DNA of 64,000 nucleotides from an uncultured Paraprevotella sp. (lineage in GTDB: Bacteria; Bacteroidota; Bacteroidia; Bacteroidales; Bacteroidaceae): contig CAMWUI010000006.1 in assembly GCA_947177395.1 (NCBI GenBank), positions 1 to 64,000 of the forward strand, written 5' to 3'. Under the pieces are notes generated by a model. That model searched no databases. It was not told the DNA's origin and saw nothing but the letters and a program-made list of their open reading frames with translations. Below, piece by piece: positions 45,562-54,705 of the stretch. Numbering within the stretch: position 1 is the stretch's first letter; every line of letters starts with the position of its first letter. The position numbers were made by a program, and so were the translations under genes.

Positions 45562-48500
45562 ATGAGAATGCTACGCATCATATTGGTTGTTCTGCTGGCG
45601 GTCGGCGCAGGCCGGTTGTCGTCCCAGTCTATCACCCGGCTGGACTGGGATGTGCTGCGGATAGACTCGGCTGTGCCTTGTTACACGGAAGTGGTTCCTT
45701 TGGGAGAACGGTCCGGAGATTATGAGTATGAGGTGCGGATAGAGTATCCGGAATACACGCCGGTGAGTGTAGCGGAACGTGATGTGCTGAAGCGGTTGGC
45801 ACCGGCATTGCCGGAATCGCCGGAAATCCGTTCCGCAGTAGGCGTGTCGAGGAAAGAAGGCTTTATTGATTTGTCTTTCATTCCGGTCGTATTGCGGAAA
45901 GGCGTGTATTATAAGCTGCTCAGCTGTAAAATAACGATTCATCGCACGCTCCGTCCCCGTCCCCGTGCCGCATCGGTGCTGGAAGCCAGGGAGGCTTATG
46001 CGGCGGAGTCCGTTCTGAAGAGCGGCCGCTGGGTGAAAATAAAGGTAACCGGCGAGGGGGTCCACATGCTCACCCGGACCGCTTTGCAGAAGATGGGGTT
46101 CTCCAATCCCGACAGAGTGAAACTGTATGGCTATGGCGGGCATGTCCAGGACGAAGTCCTGTATGCAGGGCAGGGGCGTGATGATCTGGAAGAAGTCCCC
46201 CTCTATCATGGCGGACAGGGACTCCTGTTTTATGCCCGTGGTCTGGTGTCATGGACGCGCCCGGCATATAATGCCGCTTCGCGGACGTATATCTCGTCGC
46301 ATCTCCGGAATACGTATGCCCGTTATGCTACGTATTTCCTGACGGAAGGAGATTCGCCCCTGGCCTTTCCGAAAGAGGCGTCTTCCTCGTCTGTCGTGCG
46401 GAATGAACTGGCTTCTTTTCCTGAGCATGTATTGTATGAGCGCGACGAAGTGGCCTGGTTCAGCGGCGGCCGCCGGCTGTATGACGGGCATAATTATGCG
46501 GACGGCAATAACCAGAGCTATCGTCTGGAGGTGAAGAATCCCGTGGCGTCGGAGGGCGGAGCGCTGAAGGTCGATTTCTCCGTTTCCTATGCCGGTGGAA
46601 CGACACAGGTGGCGGTAAAAGCAGACGGCGTGTCGCTCGGTTCGTTGTCGGTGAACAAACTGGCGGATTATTACAGGGCGCAAAGCACTTCTCAAGTATT
46701 CCGGTTGTCGTCCGTCAGTGCGGCCGCCGGCGGGGTATCCGTTACGATTACCACTCCGCAAGGTAGGAACGCCCGTCTGGACTATTTGGAACTTTCGTAC
46801 ACCCGCGAATTGGTGATGGCCGGTTCGCAGCTGGCTTTCACGCACTATAAGACAGGTACGAGCCGGTATACTGTCCGTGCCGCTTCCGGCCAGAAACTCA
46901 GCATCTGGCGGCTTGACGGGCCCGGGCGTCCGGTAACGGAAATATCATCGGTCCGCGACGGCAATGACTATTCCGTGGTGGTGGACGACCCGACCGACAA
47001 TTACGTGGCGGTGGATGTCAATGCCGCTTATCCCGAACCGGAGTTTGTGGCCGATGTTGCCAATCAAAACCTGCACGCCGTGCAACCGGTGGATATGGTC
47101 ATCATCGTTCCTTCGTCCAATGTCTTCCGGGGGCAGGCGGAACGTCTGGCACAGGCTCATCGCGACTGTGACGGCATGACGGTGCAGGTGGTCAGAGCCG
47201 AGGAGATATACAATGAGTTCTCGTCCGGAACGCCGGATGCCACGGCCTACCGCCGCTTCATGAAGATGCTTTATGACCGGGCAGCTTCGGCTGACGAGGC
47301 TCCCCGCTACCTGCTCCTTTTCGGCGATGCGGCCTGGGACAACCGGATGCTGTCGCCTGCGTGGAGAGGAGTGAACCCCGACAACTTCCTGCTCTGCTAC
47401 GAGTCGGACCATTCGCTGAGCGACATACGGACGTATGTCATGGAGGATTATTTCGGTCTGTTGGACGACGGGGAAGGGCATAGCTTGTTGACCGGCAAAG
47501 TGGACATCGGGGTCGGCCGTATCCCGGTACAGTCGGAATTTGAGGCCAAGGGGGTCGTGGATAAAATAATCAACTATATGACCAACGTGCATGCCGGCAA
47601 ATGGAGGAATACGGTGTGCGTGATGGGCGACGATGCCGATGGGAACAGCCACATGAAGTATGCGGCTGCGGTGGCCGATGAGATAGAAGCCGGTTATCCC
47701 GATCTGAATGTGCAGCGGGTGATGTGGGATGCCTATCCGCGTGTGTCCGGTATTACGGGCAACAGTTATCCTATGGCCCGTGCCAGAGTGCTGGCCCAGA
47801 TGAACGAAGGAGCGCTGATGATGAACTATACCGGGCATGCGGGCCCCACCAGCCTTTCGCATGAAAAGGTGGTAGTGCTGAATGACTTCCTGAACTTCAC
47901 CTCGCCCAATGTGCCTCTGTGGGTGACGGCGGCTTGCGATGTGATGCCGTTTGATTCTAAGGAAAACAGTATCGGAGAGTCGGCCTTGCTCAACGCCAAC
48001 GGGGCGGCTGTCGCATTTCTGGGTACTACCCGTACGGTTTATGCCAACAGCAACGACCGCATGAACAGGGCTTTCTGCCGCTTTGTGTTCGGTAAGGATG
48101 ACAAGGGACGTCCCTATCGACTGGGAGATGCCTTGCGTATGGCAAAGGTGACGTTGGTAAGTACGGTCGCAGAATTGGGACTGGATCCGAATATATATAT
48201 ATCGAATCCGTTGGAAGACCTCTCGGAAAACAAACTGCAGTATGCGCTGTTGGGCGATCCGGCTCTGCGGCTGGGAACTCCGCGCTATAAAGTTGTGTTG
48301 GACAATGTCAACGGCACGGATATGAACAGCGGCGCCGTCGTAACCTTATCGGCCGGAAGTTTGGCGCGGTTCAGCGGTCACATCGAGGATGAGGCCGGCA
48401 ATGAAGTGCCTGCCTTCCGGGGAGTCCTGTCTACGACGGTTTATGACAGCAAGACGACCGTGGTCTGTCTGAACAACGAGAAAAAGGGTGCTGTGGAACC

Positions 48501-49383
48501 TTATACCTATGAGGCACGTGAGAAGGTGCTTTATTCGGGCAGTGATTCTGTGCGGGGCGGGCGCTTTGAGATAGAATTTTCCGTTCCGGTGGATATCAAT
48601 TATTCCGACAGGAGCGGGCGGGCGGTCTTTTATGCCATCAATGCGGAACGCACTTTTGAGGCTAACGGGCATAGCGAAGATTTCCTGGTAGGGGGCGTGG
48701 GTACGGAGCTGGCCGCAGACAAGGAAGGCCCGCGGGTGTATGCCTATCTGAATACGGAGGATTTCCAGAACGGCGATGTGGTGAACGCAACGCCCTATTT
48801 TGTTGCGTTCCTGGAGGACGAAAGCGGAATCAATGTGTCCGGCAACGGTATCGGACACAATCTGGAACTGATGATCGACGGAGCCGGCGGGAAACTCTAT
48901 GATTTGAGCGAATACTACCGGAGTGAGTTCGGAGACTATAGGAAAGGTAGCGTGGCTTTCAGCATTCCGCAACTGGAAGCCGGTACTCACAGGCTGAAAT
49001 TCCGTGTCTGGGATGTCATGAACAATTCTTCCTCTGTGGAAATGGACTTTGTGGTGGAGCCCGGCAGGAGTCCTTCTCTGATAAACCTGATATGTTCAGC
49101 CAATCCGGCCCGGACGGAGACTTCGTTCAGTTTCCATTACGACCGTCCCGGCAGCACGTGCGATTTCCGTATCGAAGTGTTCGACTTTTCGGGACGCGTG
49201 TTGTGGAACCATGCGGAGAGCGGTGTGAGCACCGACGGATATTACACCGTGCCGTGGGGACTGACGACCGGAGGCGGCATGCCTTTGCAGACAGGAGTGT
49301 ATCTCTATCGTGCCGCAGTGTCATGTGGCGGAAGCGAGGAAACATCGGAAGTCAAGAAAATAGTTGTATTGCGCAATAAATAG
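45562..49383 (+). CDS. porU: Type IX secretion system sortase PorU (C25-like peptidase with C-terminal domain)
   Basis: 1273 aa; LLFGDAAWDNRM, MMNYTGHAGPTSLSHEKVV, VTAACDVMPFDSKENSIGESALLN; C-terminal T9SS-type domain; directly upstream of porV. Confidence 0.9.
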   Translation: MRMLRIILVVLLAVGAGRLSSQSITRLDWDVLRIDSAVPCYTEVVPLGERSGDYEYEVRIEYPEYTPVSVAERDVLKRLAPALPESPEIRSAVGVSRKEGFIDLSFIPVVLRKGVYYKLLSCKITIHRTLRPRPRAASVLEAREAYAAESVLKSGRWVKIKVTGEGVHMLTRTALQKMGFSNPDRVKLYGYGGHVQDEVLYAGQGRDDLEEVPLYHGGQGLLFYARGLVSWTRPAYNAASRTYISSHLRNTYARYATYFLTEGDSPLAFPKEASSSSVVRNELASFPEHVLYERDEVAWFSGGRRLYDGHNYADGNNQSYRLEVKNPVASEGGALKVDFSVSYAGGTTQVAVKADGVSLGSLSVNKLADYYRAQSTSQVFRLSSVSAAAGGVSVTITTPQGRNARLDYLELSYTRELVMAGSQLAFTHYKTGTSRYTVRAASGQKLSIWRLDGPGRPVTEISSVRDGNDYSVVVDDPTDNYVAVDVNAAYPEPEFVADVANQNLHAVQPVDMVIIVPSSNVFRGQAERLAQAHRDCDGMTVQVVRAEEIYNEFSSGTPDATAYRRFMKMLYDRAASADEAPRYLLLFGDAAWDNRMLSPAWRGVNPDNFLLCYESDHSLSDIRTYVMEDYFGLLDDGEGHSLLTGKVDIGVGRIPVQSEFEAKGVVDKIINYMTNVHAGKWRNTVCVMGDDADGNSHMKYAAAVADEIEAGYPDLNVQRVMWDAYPRVSGITGNSYPMARARVLAQMNEGALMMNYTGHAGPTSLSHEKVVVLNDFLNFTSPNVPLWVTAACDVMPFDSKENSIGESALLNANGAAVAFLGTTRTVYANSNDRMNRAFCRFVFGKDDKGRPYRLGDALRMAKVTLVSTVAELGLDPNIYISNPLEDLSENKLQYALLGDPALRLGTPRYKVVLDNVNGTDMNSGAVVTLSAGSLARFSGHIEDEAGNEVPAFRGVLSTTVYDSKTTVVCLNNEKKGAVEPYTYEAREKVLYSGSDSVRGGRFEIEFSVPVDINYSDRSGRAVFYAINAERTFEANGHSEDFLVGGVGTELAADKEGPRVYAYLNTEDFQNGDVVNATPYFVAFLEDESGINVSGNGIGHNLELMIDGAGGKLYDLSEYYRSEFGDYRKGSVAFSIPQLEAGTHRLKFRVWDVMNNSSSVEMDFVVEPGRSPSLINLICSANPARTETSFSFHYDRPGSTCDFRIEVFDFSGRVLWNHAESGVSTDGYYTVPWGLTTGGGMPLQTGVYLYRAAVSCGGSEETSEVKKIVVLRNK

Positions 49384-49424
49384 TTGCCTTTTCAGTTTAA
49401 ACAATAGAAAAACATAATAGGAAG

Positions 49425-50618
49425 ATGACAAGAAAGATTGCGATAAGTCTGGCGGTTCTTTTGCTGGTTTCCGTACAGAAAGCATGGACGCAGGACAAAC
49501 GGAATATGTTCAATCCCGTAACTACGGCGGTGACGTCTCAGCATATAGCGCCCGATGCCCGTGCTGGCGGTATGGGTGATGTGGGAGCGGCCACGGAGCC
49601 CGATGCCAGTTCACAGTATTGGAATCCGGCGAAATATCCCTTTTGCATAGCCCGTGCCGGTGTGGCACTCAACTATACGCCGTGGTTGCGCCAGTTGGTG
49701 AATGACATCGATCTGGCGTATGTGAGCGGCTTCTACCGTATCGGTGACTATCAGGCCCTGAGCGCCTCCCTGCGCTTTTTCTCTTTGGGCGAAGTGTCTA
49801 CCGGCAGTGGTAGCGACGGTCAGGGAGCAGATATGACCATTCGTCCGTATGAAATGTCCATGGATGTGGGGTATTCCCGTATGTTGAGTGAGAATTTCTC
49901 GGCAGCAGTGGCCTTGCGTTTCATTTACTCGGATATCACATACGACTATACGGAGGAAACATCACCGGGAAAAGCCTTTGCCGCGGACATAGCCCTGTAT
50001 TACAACCGCTATTTTATGGCGGGAAGCCGGGAGTGTAACTTTGGTTTGGGATTGAACATCAGTAATATCGGTAGCAAGATAACTTATGGAGGGGATGACA
50101 ATTCGGAATTCATACCTACCAACATGCGTCTGGGGCTCAATTTCCTGATTCCTCTCAATGAGTATAACAAAGTGTCTTTCTCTGCCGATGCCAACAAATT
50201 GCTGGTTCCTACGTTCCCGAAGCAGAACACCGAGACGGGTGAGACGACGGAAGAATACCAAAACCGTATACAGAAGGACTATTACGACGTGTCGCCCATT
50301 GCCGGTATCTTCAAAAGTTTCGGGGATGCGCCCAACGGTTTCAAGGAAGAGATGCAGGAGATACAGTGGAGCCTGGGTATGGAGTATTCCTACAATGACC
50401 GCTTCATCATTCGCGGCGGTTATCATCACGAAAGTGCCAATAAAGGTAACCGTAAGTACTTCACCGTGGGTGCTGGTTTCCGTATGAGCGTGTTCGCGCT
50501 GGACTGCGGTTATGTGATATCCACGGCGCAGAGCAATCCGTTGGACCAGACGATGCGATTTTCGCTAGGTTTCGATCTAGACGGTATCAAGGACCTTTTC
50601 GGCAGACGCCGTCGTTGA
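49425..50618 (+). CDS. porV: Type IX secretion outer-membrane shuttle PorV
   Basis: NPVTTAVTSQHIAPDARAGGMGDVGAATEPDASSQYWNPAKYPF; porU-porV order. Confidence 0.92.
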   Translation: MTRKIAISLAVLLLVSVQKAWTQDKRNMFNPVTTAVTSQHIAPDARAGGMGDVGAATEPDASSQYWNPAKYPFCIARAGVALNYTPWLRQLVNDIDLAYVSGFYRIGDYQALSASLRFFSLGEVSTGSGSDGQGADMTIRPYEMSMDVGYSRMLSENFSAAVALRFIYSDITYDYTEETSPGKAFAADIALYYNRYFMAGSRECNFGLGLNISNIGSKITYGGDDNSEFIPTNMRLGLNFLIPLNEYNKVSFSADANKLLVPTFPKQNTETGETTEEYQNRIQKDYYDVSPIAGIFKSFGDAPNGFKEEMQEIQWSLGMEYSYNDRFIIRGGYHHESANKGNRKYFTVGAGFRMSVFALDCGYVISTAQSNPLDQTMRFSLGFDLDGIKDLFGRRRR

Positions 50619-50651
50619 TGGCATATATATAATTAAGGTACACAGAGACGT

Positions 50652-51134
50652 ATGGCTAGGATAAGGGTAGGATTCGGGTTTGATGTCCATCGGCTTGTGG
50701 AAGGCCGGGAGTTATGGCTGGGAGGCATCCGGTTGGAACACGAACAGGGTTTGCTGGGGCATAGCGATGCCGATGTGCTGATACATGCTTTGTGCGACGC
50801 TTTGCTCGGAGCGGCCAATATGCGCGACATCGGTTATCATTTTCCCGACACGGCAGAGGAATACCACAATGTGGACAGCAAGATTCTTTTGGCGCGGACG
50901 GTAGAATTGATTGCCGGAAAGGGCTATTCCGTAGGCAATGCGGATATTACGGTCTGTGCCGAACGTCCTAAGTTGAAAAAACACATACCAGCCATGCAGG
51001 AATGCCTGGCCCGGGTGATGGGAGTGGATGAAGATTGTGTTTCGGTGAAAGCCACCACTACGGAGAAATTAGGGTTTACGGGGCGTGAGGAAGGCATTGC
51101 GGCTTATGCCACCGTCTTGATAGAACATACATAA
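50652..51134 (+). CDS. ispF: 2-C-methyl-D-erythritol 2,4-cyclodiphosphate synthase
   Basis: RVGFGFDVHRLVEGRELWLGG, LLGHSDADVLIHALCDALLGAA, TTTEKLGFTGREEGIA. Confidence 0.97.
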   Translation: MARIRVGFGFDVHRLVEGRELWLGGIRLEHEQGLLGHSDADVLIHALCDALLGAANMRDIGYHFPDTAEEYHNVDSKILLARTVELIAGKGYSVGNADITVCAERPKLKKHIPAMQECLARVMGVDEDCVSVKATTTEKLGFTGREEGIAAYATVLIEHT

Positions 51135-51135
51135 A

Positions 51136-51174
51136 AACAAATGTCTTGGCGAAGAACCAAGACAATTTGTTTTC
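51136..51174. terminator. Bidirectional terminator between ispF and the MORN gene
   Basis: AACAAATGTCTTGG ... CCAAGACAATTTGTTTT stem. Confidence 0.75.
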
Positions 51175-51221
51175 TAACAATACAATATGAGCCGACATTC
51201 CGACGGTCGGTACAGTTAATT

Positions 51222-51923
51222 CTATTCGTTGTCTTTGAGCATGAACCGAAACAGCGGAACGGACGGTTTGTCGCGGTTGTTCACCTTGACGAGGCGCGGA
51301 GTGTCTTCAATCTTCCAGTATCCGATCTGCATGTCATTGTCCATGGAAAACAAGGCTCCGAAACCGAATCTCACACCGTCCCTATACTGTCCATACCAGT
51401 AGCTCCCGTTTGCATAGTAATAGATACCGTAGCCGTGGCGTTTCCCTTTATAGGTTTCGCCGACATAGCGGTCGCCGTTTTGATAGGAAATGGAATTGAA
51501 CGCGTAGTCGCTCAGTCCGTCGGCGTCTATCAGTTGCTTTTCTTCACTTTTGAACACATAGAGTAACAGACCTGTGGTGAGACTGTATACCGCATAGAAA
51601 TTATTGCCGCCCACGATGGCATTGTCGTTATTCAGCGTGATACCGAACATGAATTCATCCTTGCGGAACTGTCCTATGCGCTGATTCCCGTCGTTACTGA
51701 TAAACGAACCATAGCCGTAGATGTGGTTGTCGCGGTCCACTTGTCCGATATACTGTCCGTTTTCGGCGTTGAGCAGGGCGGCGTCGAAATACTCCACATG
51801 GTCCAGATACACATGCTCGTATTCGGCCGGAGGAATTTCATATTTTTGCAGGGGAGTCTGTTGTGCCCTCATGTACAAGGCTGACAGACAAAGGAGGATT
51901 GTGACAAAAAGCTTTTTCTTCAT
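51222..51923 (-). CDS. MORN-repeat-like secreted protein
   Basis: Signal peptide; GDRYVGETYKGKRHGYGIYYYANGSYWYGQYRDGVRFGFG. Confidence 0.75.
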   Translation of the reverse strand: MKKKLFVTILLCLSALYMRAQQTPLQKYEIPPAEYEHVYLDHVEYFDAALLNAENGQYIGQVDRDNHIYGYGSFISNDGNQRIGQFRKDEFMFGITLNNDNAIVGGNNFYAVYSLTTGLLLYVFKSEEKQLIDADGLSDYAFNSISYQNGDRYVGETYKGKRHGYGIYYYANGSYWYGQYRDGVRFGFGALFSMDNDMQIGYWKIEDTPRLVKVNNRDKPSVPLFRFMLKDNE

Positions 51924-52543
51924 ATTTCTTTTTTCATATAGCGGACCATATCGGGAATGGCCTGTTGTTGATAATATCCTTTTTCTTTAATTTCCTTCCA
52001 TACGGCTGGAGGCAGGTCGGACGATACATCCTCGCCCTTCCGTATCTTCTCCCGTATTCCGGTGGAACTAATGTCTATCAGCGGAGTGTCCGCCAGCCGG
52101 GCGTAGGGAGGAAGCTCTTCGGCGCGGAGCGGGTATCCGGGACGGGGATATATGACGAGCCGATGGTGACGCACGATTTCCTTCCCCTGATACCATCGGT
52201 CGAATGCCAGCCAGTTGTCAGCTCCTATGACGAGTGAGAAACATCGGTCGGGGTGTGCGTTGCGCAGGTATTCCAGCGTATGCACCGTGTAGGAAGGGCG
52301 GGGCAGGCGGAATTCGGCATCGCAGATGGTCAGTTTCGGTTTGTCTTTTACAGCCAGTCGTGCCAGCTCCAGTCTTGTCCGGTCGTCCAGTAAGTCGTCG
52401 CTTTGCTGTTTCAACGGATTCATGGGGGAGACCAACAGCCACATTTCGTTCACGATTCCCTGTCGGCACAATGTTTCGGACAACCGGATGTGGCCGTTGT
52501 GAATGGGATTGAACGACCCCCCGTAGATTCCGGTTTCAGTCAT
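51920..52543 (-). CDS. nadD: Nicotinate-nucleotide adenylyltransferase
   Basis: GIYGGSFNPIHNGHIRLSE, VIGADNWLAFDRWYQG, DISSTGIREKIRKGE; start refined to MTETGIYGG. Confidence 0.95.
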   Translation of the reverse strand: MTETGIYGGSFNPIHNGHIRLSETLCRQGIVNEMWLLVSPMNPLKQQSDDLLDDRTRLELARLAVKDKPKLTICDAEFRLPRPSYTVHTLEYLRNAHPDRCFSLVIGADNWLAFDRWYQGKEIVRHHRLVIYPRPGYPLRAEELPPYARLADTPLIDISSTGIREKIRKGEDVSSDLPPAVWKEIKEKGYYQQQAIPDMVRYMKKEI

Positions 52544-52758
52544 GGCTTCCGATGGGGAACGTCGGTGGAACCACTGTTCCGGAGCCGGTGTAGTAGCCAT
52601 CCGACGAACATGGGGATGGTGTTCAGCAACAACAGTATGCCGATGATGGCGGCTTCGCTGTACAACTCCAGCCAAAGGCACACGGTCAGTATCAGCAGGC
52701 CGGCTCCCCAAAGGATGAGGCTTGCTTTGAAGTTTTTCTTCTTACGGGATGTTATCAT
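52540..52758 (-). CDS. Small two-TM hypothetical membrane protein
   Basis: MITSRKKKNFKASLILWGAGLLILTVCLWLELYSEAAIIGILLLLNTIPMFVGWLLHRL; ATGA overlap with nadD. Confidence 0.6.
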   Translation of the reverse strand: MITSRKKKNFKASLILWGAGLLILTVCLWLELYSEAAIIGILLLLNTIPMFVGWLLHRLRNSGSTDVPHRKP

Positions 52759-52772
52759 ATTCCGATGGTTTG

Positions 52773-53339
52773 TTATTTGCCAAGGAAAGCCCGCAGGCGT
52801 TCCAGTGCCTGACATTGCGCGATTTGCAGATCGTCGTTCACAATCACGATGTCGAATTTCGGAGCGAATCCCAATTCATATTCGGCCCGGTCGATGCGTT
52901 GCTCAATAACTTCCGGACTGTCCATACCCCGGTGGTGCAACCGTTGTCGCAATGCTTCCACCGACGGCGGCTGGATGAAGACGCTGAGCGCACGGTCGCC
53001 GTAAAACTCCTTGATGCGGCATCCGCCGTGTACGTCGATGTCCAGAATGACGTTCTGTCCTGCTTCCAACTGTCTCTCTACCTGTGCTTTCAGAGTACCG
53101 TAGTAACGTCCTTCGTATACTTCCTCGTATTCGAGAAACTCGTCGTTGTCTATACGTTTGCGGAAATCTTCGGGCGAGAGGAAGAAATATTCCACCCCGT
53201 CCTGTTCCGTTCCGCGGGGCGGACGGCTGGTGGCGCTGATGCTGAATGCCAGATTCAGGCCCTGTTGCATCAGGTATTTGATGATGGTACTTTTCCCGCT
53301 TCCGCTGGGTGCAGAGAATATGATGACTTTTCCTTTCAT
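52773..53339 (-). CDS. gmk: Guanylate kinase
   Basis: IFSAPSGSGKSTIIKYL, SISATSRPPRGTEQDGVEYFFLS. Confidence 0.97.
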   Translation of the reverse strand: MKGKVIIFSAPSGSGKSTIIKYLMQQGLNLAFSISATSRPPRGTEQDGVEYFFLSPEDFRKRIDNDEFLEYEEVYEGRYYGTLKAQVERQLEAGQNVILDIDVHGGCRIKEFYGDRALSVFIQPPSVEALRQRLHHRGMDSPEVIEQRIDRAEYELGFAPKFDIVIVNDDLQIAQCQALERLRAFLGK

Positions 53340-53344
53340 ATCGG

Positions 53345-54220
53345 TTACATTACGTTGAGCACCTGTTCTTTGATTTGTTCCAACTCGTCCTTCATCCTGA
53401 CCACGATGTTCTGCATCTCAGCCAGGTTGCTCTTGCTGCCCGTCGTGTTGATTTCCCTGCCCATCTCCTGTGCGATGAATCCCAGTTTCTTGCCTTGCCC
53501 TTGTCCGTTTTCCATGGTTTCACGGAAATATTTCAGGTGGTTGGCCAGTCGCTGTTTTTCTTCGTTGATGTCCAGTTTCTCGATATAATATATCATTTCC
53601 TGTTCCAGACGGTTCTTGTCGTATTCCACTTCGGGGATAGCTTTCAGTGCATCCACCAGACGCTGGCGTATCTTCTCCGTCCGCATCTTTTCGTACGGTT
53701 CTATGTTGTGCATCAAGGCTTCTATGTTGTCCAGTTTCTCACAGAACTTGTTATGAAGCGCCATGCCTTCCTGCCGGCGGAATTCGGTCAGTCTGTTTAC
53801 CGATTCCTCGATGGTCTCCTTCACTGCTTTCCATTCCTCTTCGCTCAGTTCTTCCGTTTCAGTCCGGGTCATTACGTCCGGCAACCGGAGTAGCGTGGAA
53901 AACCAGTCGGCAGGCAACGGAATGTTCATCTCCCGGCTGATGCTTTCTATCTGACGGTAATATCCGGTCAGTATGGCAGCGTTTATCGGAGTCGCGCTTT
54001 GTCCCTCTTCCTTTTCTATCCATAGATTGAAGTCCACCTTTCCCCGCTCCAGCCGGGTGGCGATCAGTGTCCGGATTTCTATTTCCTTCTCTCTGTAGAG
54101 AGGGGCGATGCGGGTAGACAGGTCAAGTGCTTTGCTGTTGAGTGACTTTATTTCCGCATGGATTTTTTTTCCTGCAAATACGGCTACGGCTTTTCCATAA
54201 CCAGTCATGGATTGTATCAT
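53345..54220 (-). CDS. yicC: YicC family protein (endoribonuclease family)
   Basis: MIQSMTGYGKA, C-terminal KKLGFIAQEMGREINTTGSKSNLAEMQNIVVRMKDELEQIKEQVLNV. Confidence 0.95.
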   Translation of the reverse strand: MIQSMTGYGKAVAVFAGKKIHAEIKSLNSKALDLSTRIAPLYREKEIEIRTLIATRLERGKVDFNLWIEKEEGQSATPINAAILTGYYRQIESISREMNIPLPADWFSTLLRLPDVMTRTETEELSEEEWKAVKETIEESVNRLTEFRRQEGMALHNKFCEKLDNIEALMHNIEPYEKMRTEKIRQRLVDALKAIPEVEYDKNRLEQEMIYYIEKLDINEEKQRLANHLKYFRETMENGQGQGKKLGFIAQEMGREINTTGSKSNLAEMQNIVVRMKDELEQIKEQVLNVM

Positions 54221-54307
54221 AGATTACAGCTATTTTTTGCAAAAGTAGCAAATTAATGGCAGAAATATAGTATTTTTGCATGAATAAAAACGAGAAGACA
54301 GGGAGGT

Positions 54308-54700
54308 ATGGAGATAGTAAGGCTGGAGGGAACGGATAAGAAACTGTATGAATGGGTGGCTCCCTTGGTGATGAATCCCGCTATATTGAGGCAAAACAAT
54401 AATTATCCTTTTAAGACTTCACACCGCCATGTCTGGTATATTGCAGTTGAAGAAGATTGCGTCATGGGATTCATGCCGTTGAAAGTGACGGTTTCGGAAC
54501 TTTGTATAGATAATTATTATATAAGCGGAGATTCGTCCCGGACGATAGCGGTGCTGCTGGACCGGATAACAGAGGAAGAGGGTAGTGGTGTCCTGACGGC
54601 ACTGGTGCACAAACGCCATGTGGAGGCTTTCAGAGAAGGAGGATTCCGAACGGTGAAGGAATGGAAGAACTACGACAAGATGAAGTATAAAGGTCTCTGA
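54308..54700 (+). CDS. GNAT-like acetyltransferase-fold protein
   Basis: 130 aa; YIAVEEDCVMGFMPLK ... LTALVHKRHVEAFREGGFRTVKEWKNYDKMKYK resembles the GNAT C-terminal pattern; 5 bp upstream of the PAPS-reductase-like gene. Confidence 0.55.
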   Translation: MEIVRLEGTDKKLYEWVAPLVMNPAILRQNNNYPFKTSHRHVWYIAVEEDCVMGFMPLKVTVSELCIDNYYISGDSSRTIAVLLDRITEEEGSGVLTALVHKRHVEAFREGGFRTVKEWKNYDKMKYKGL

Positions 54701-54705
54701 AATTC

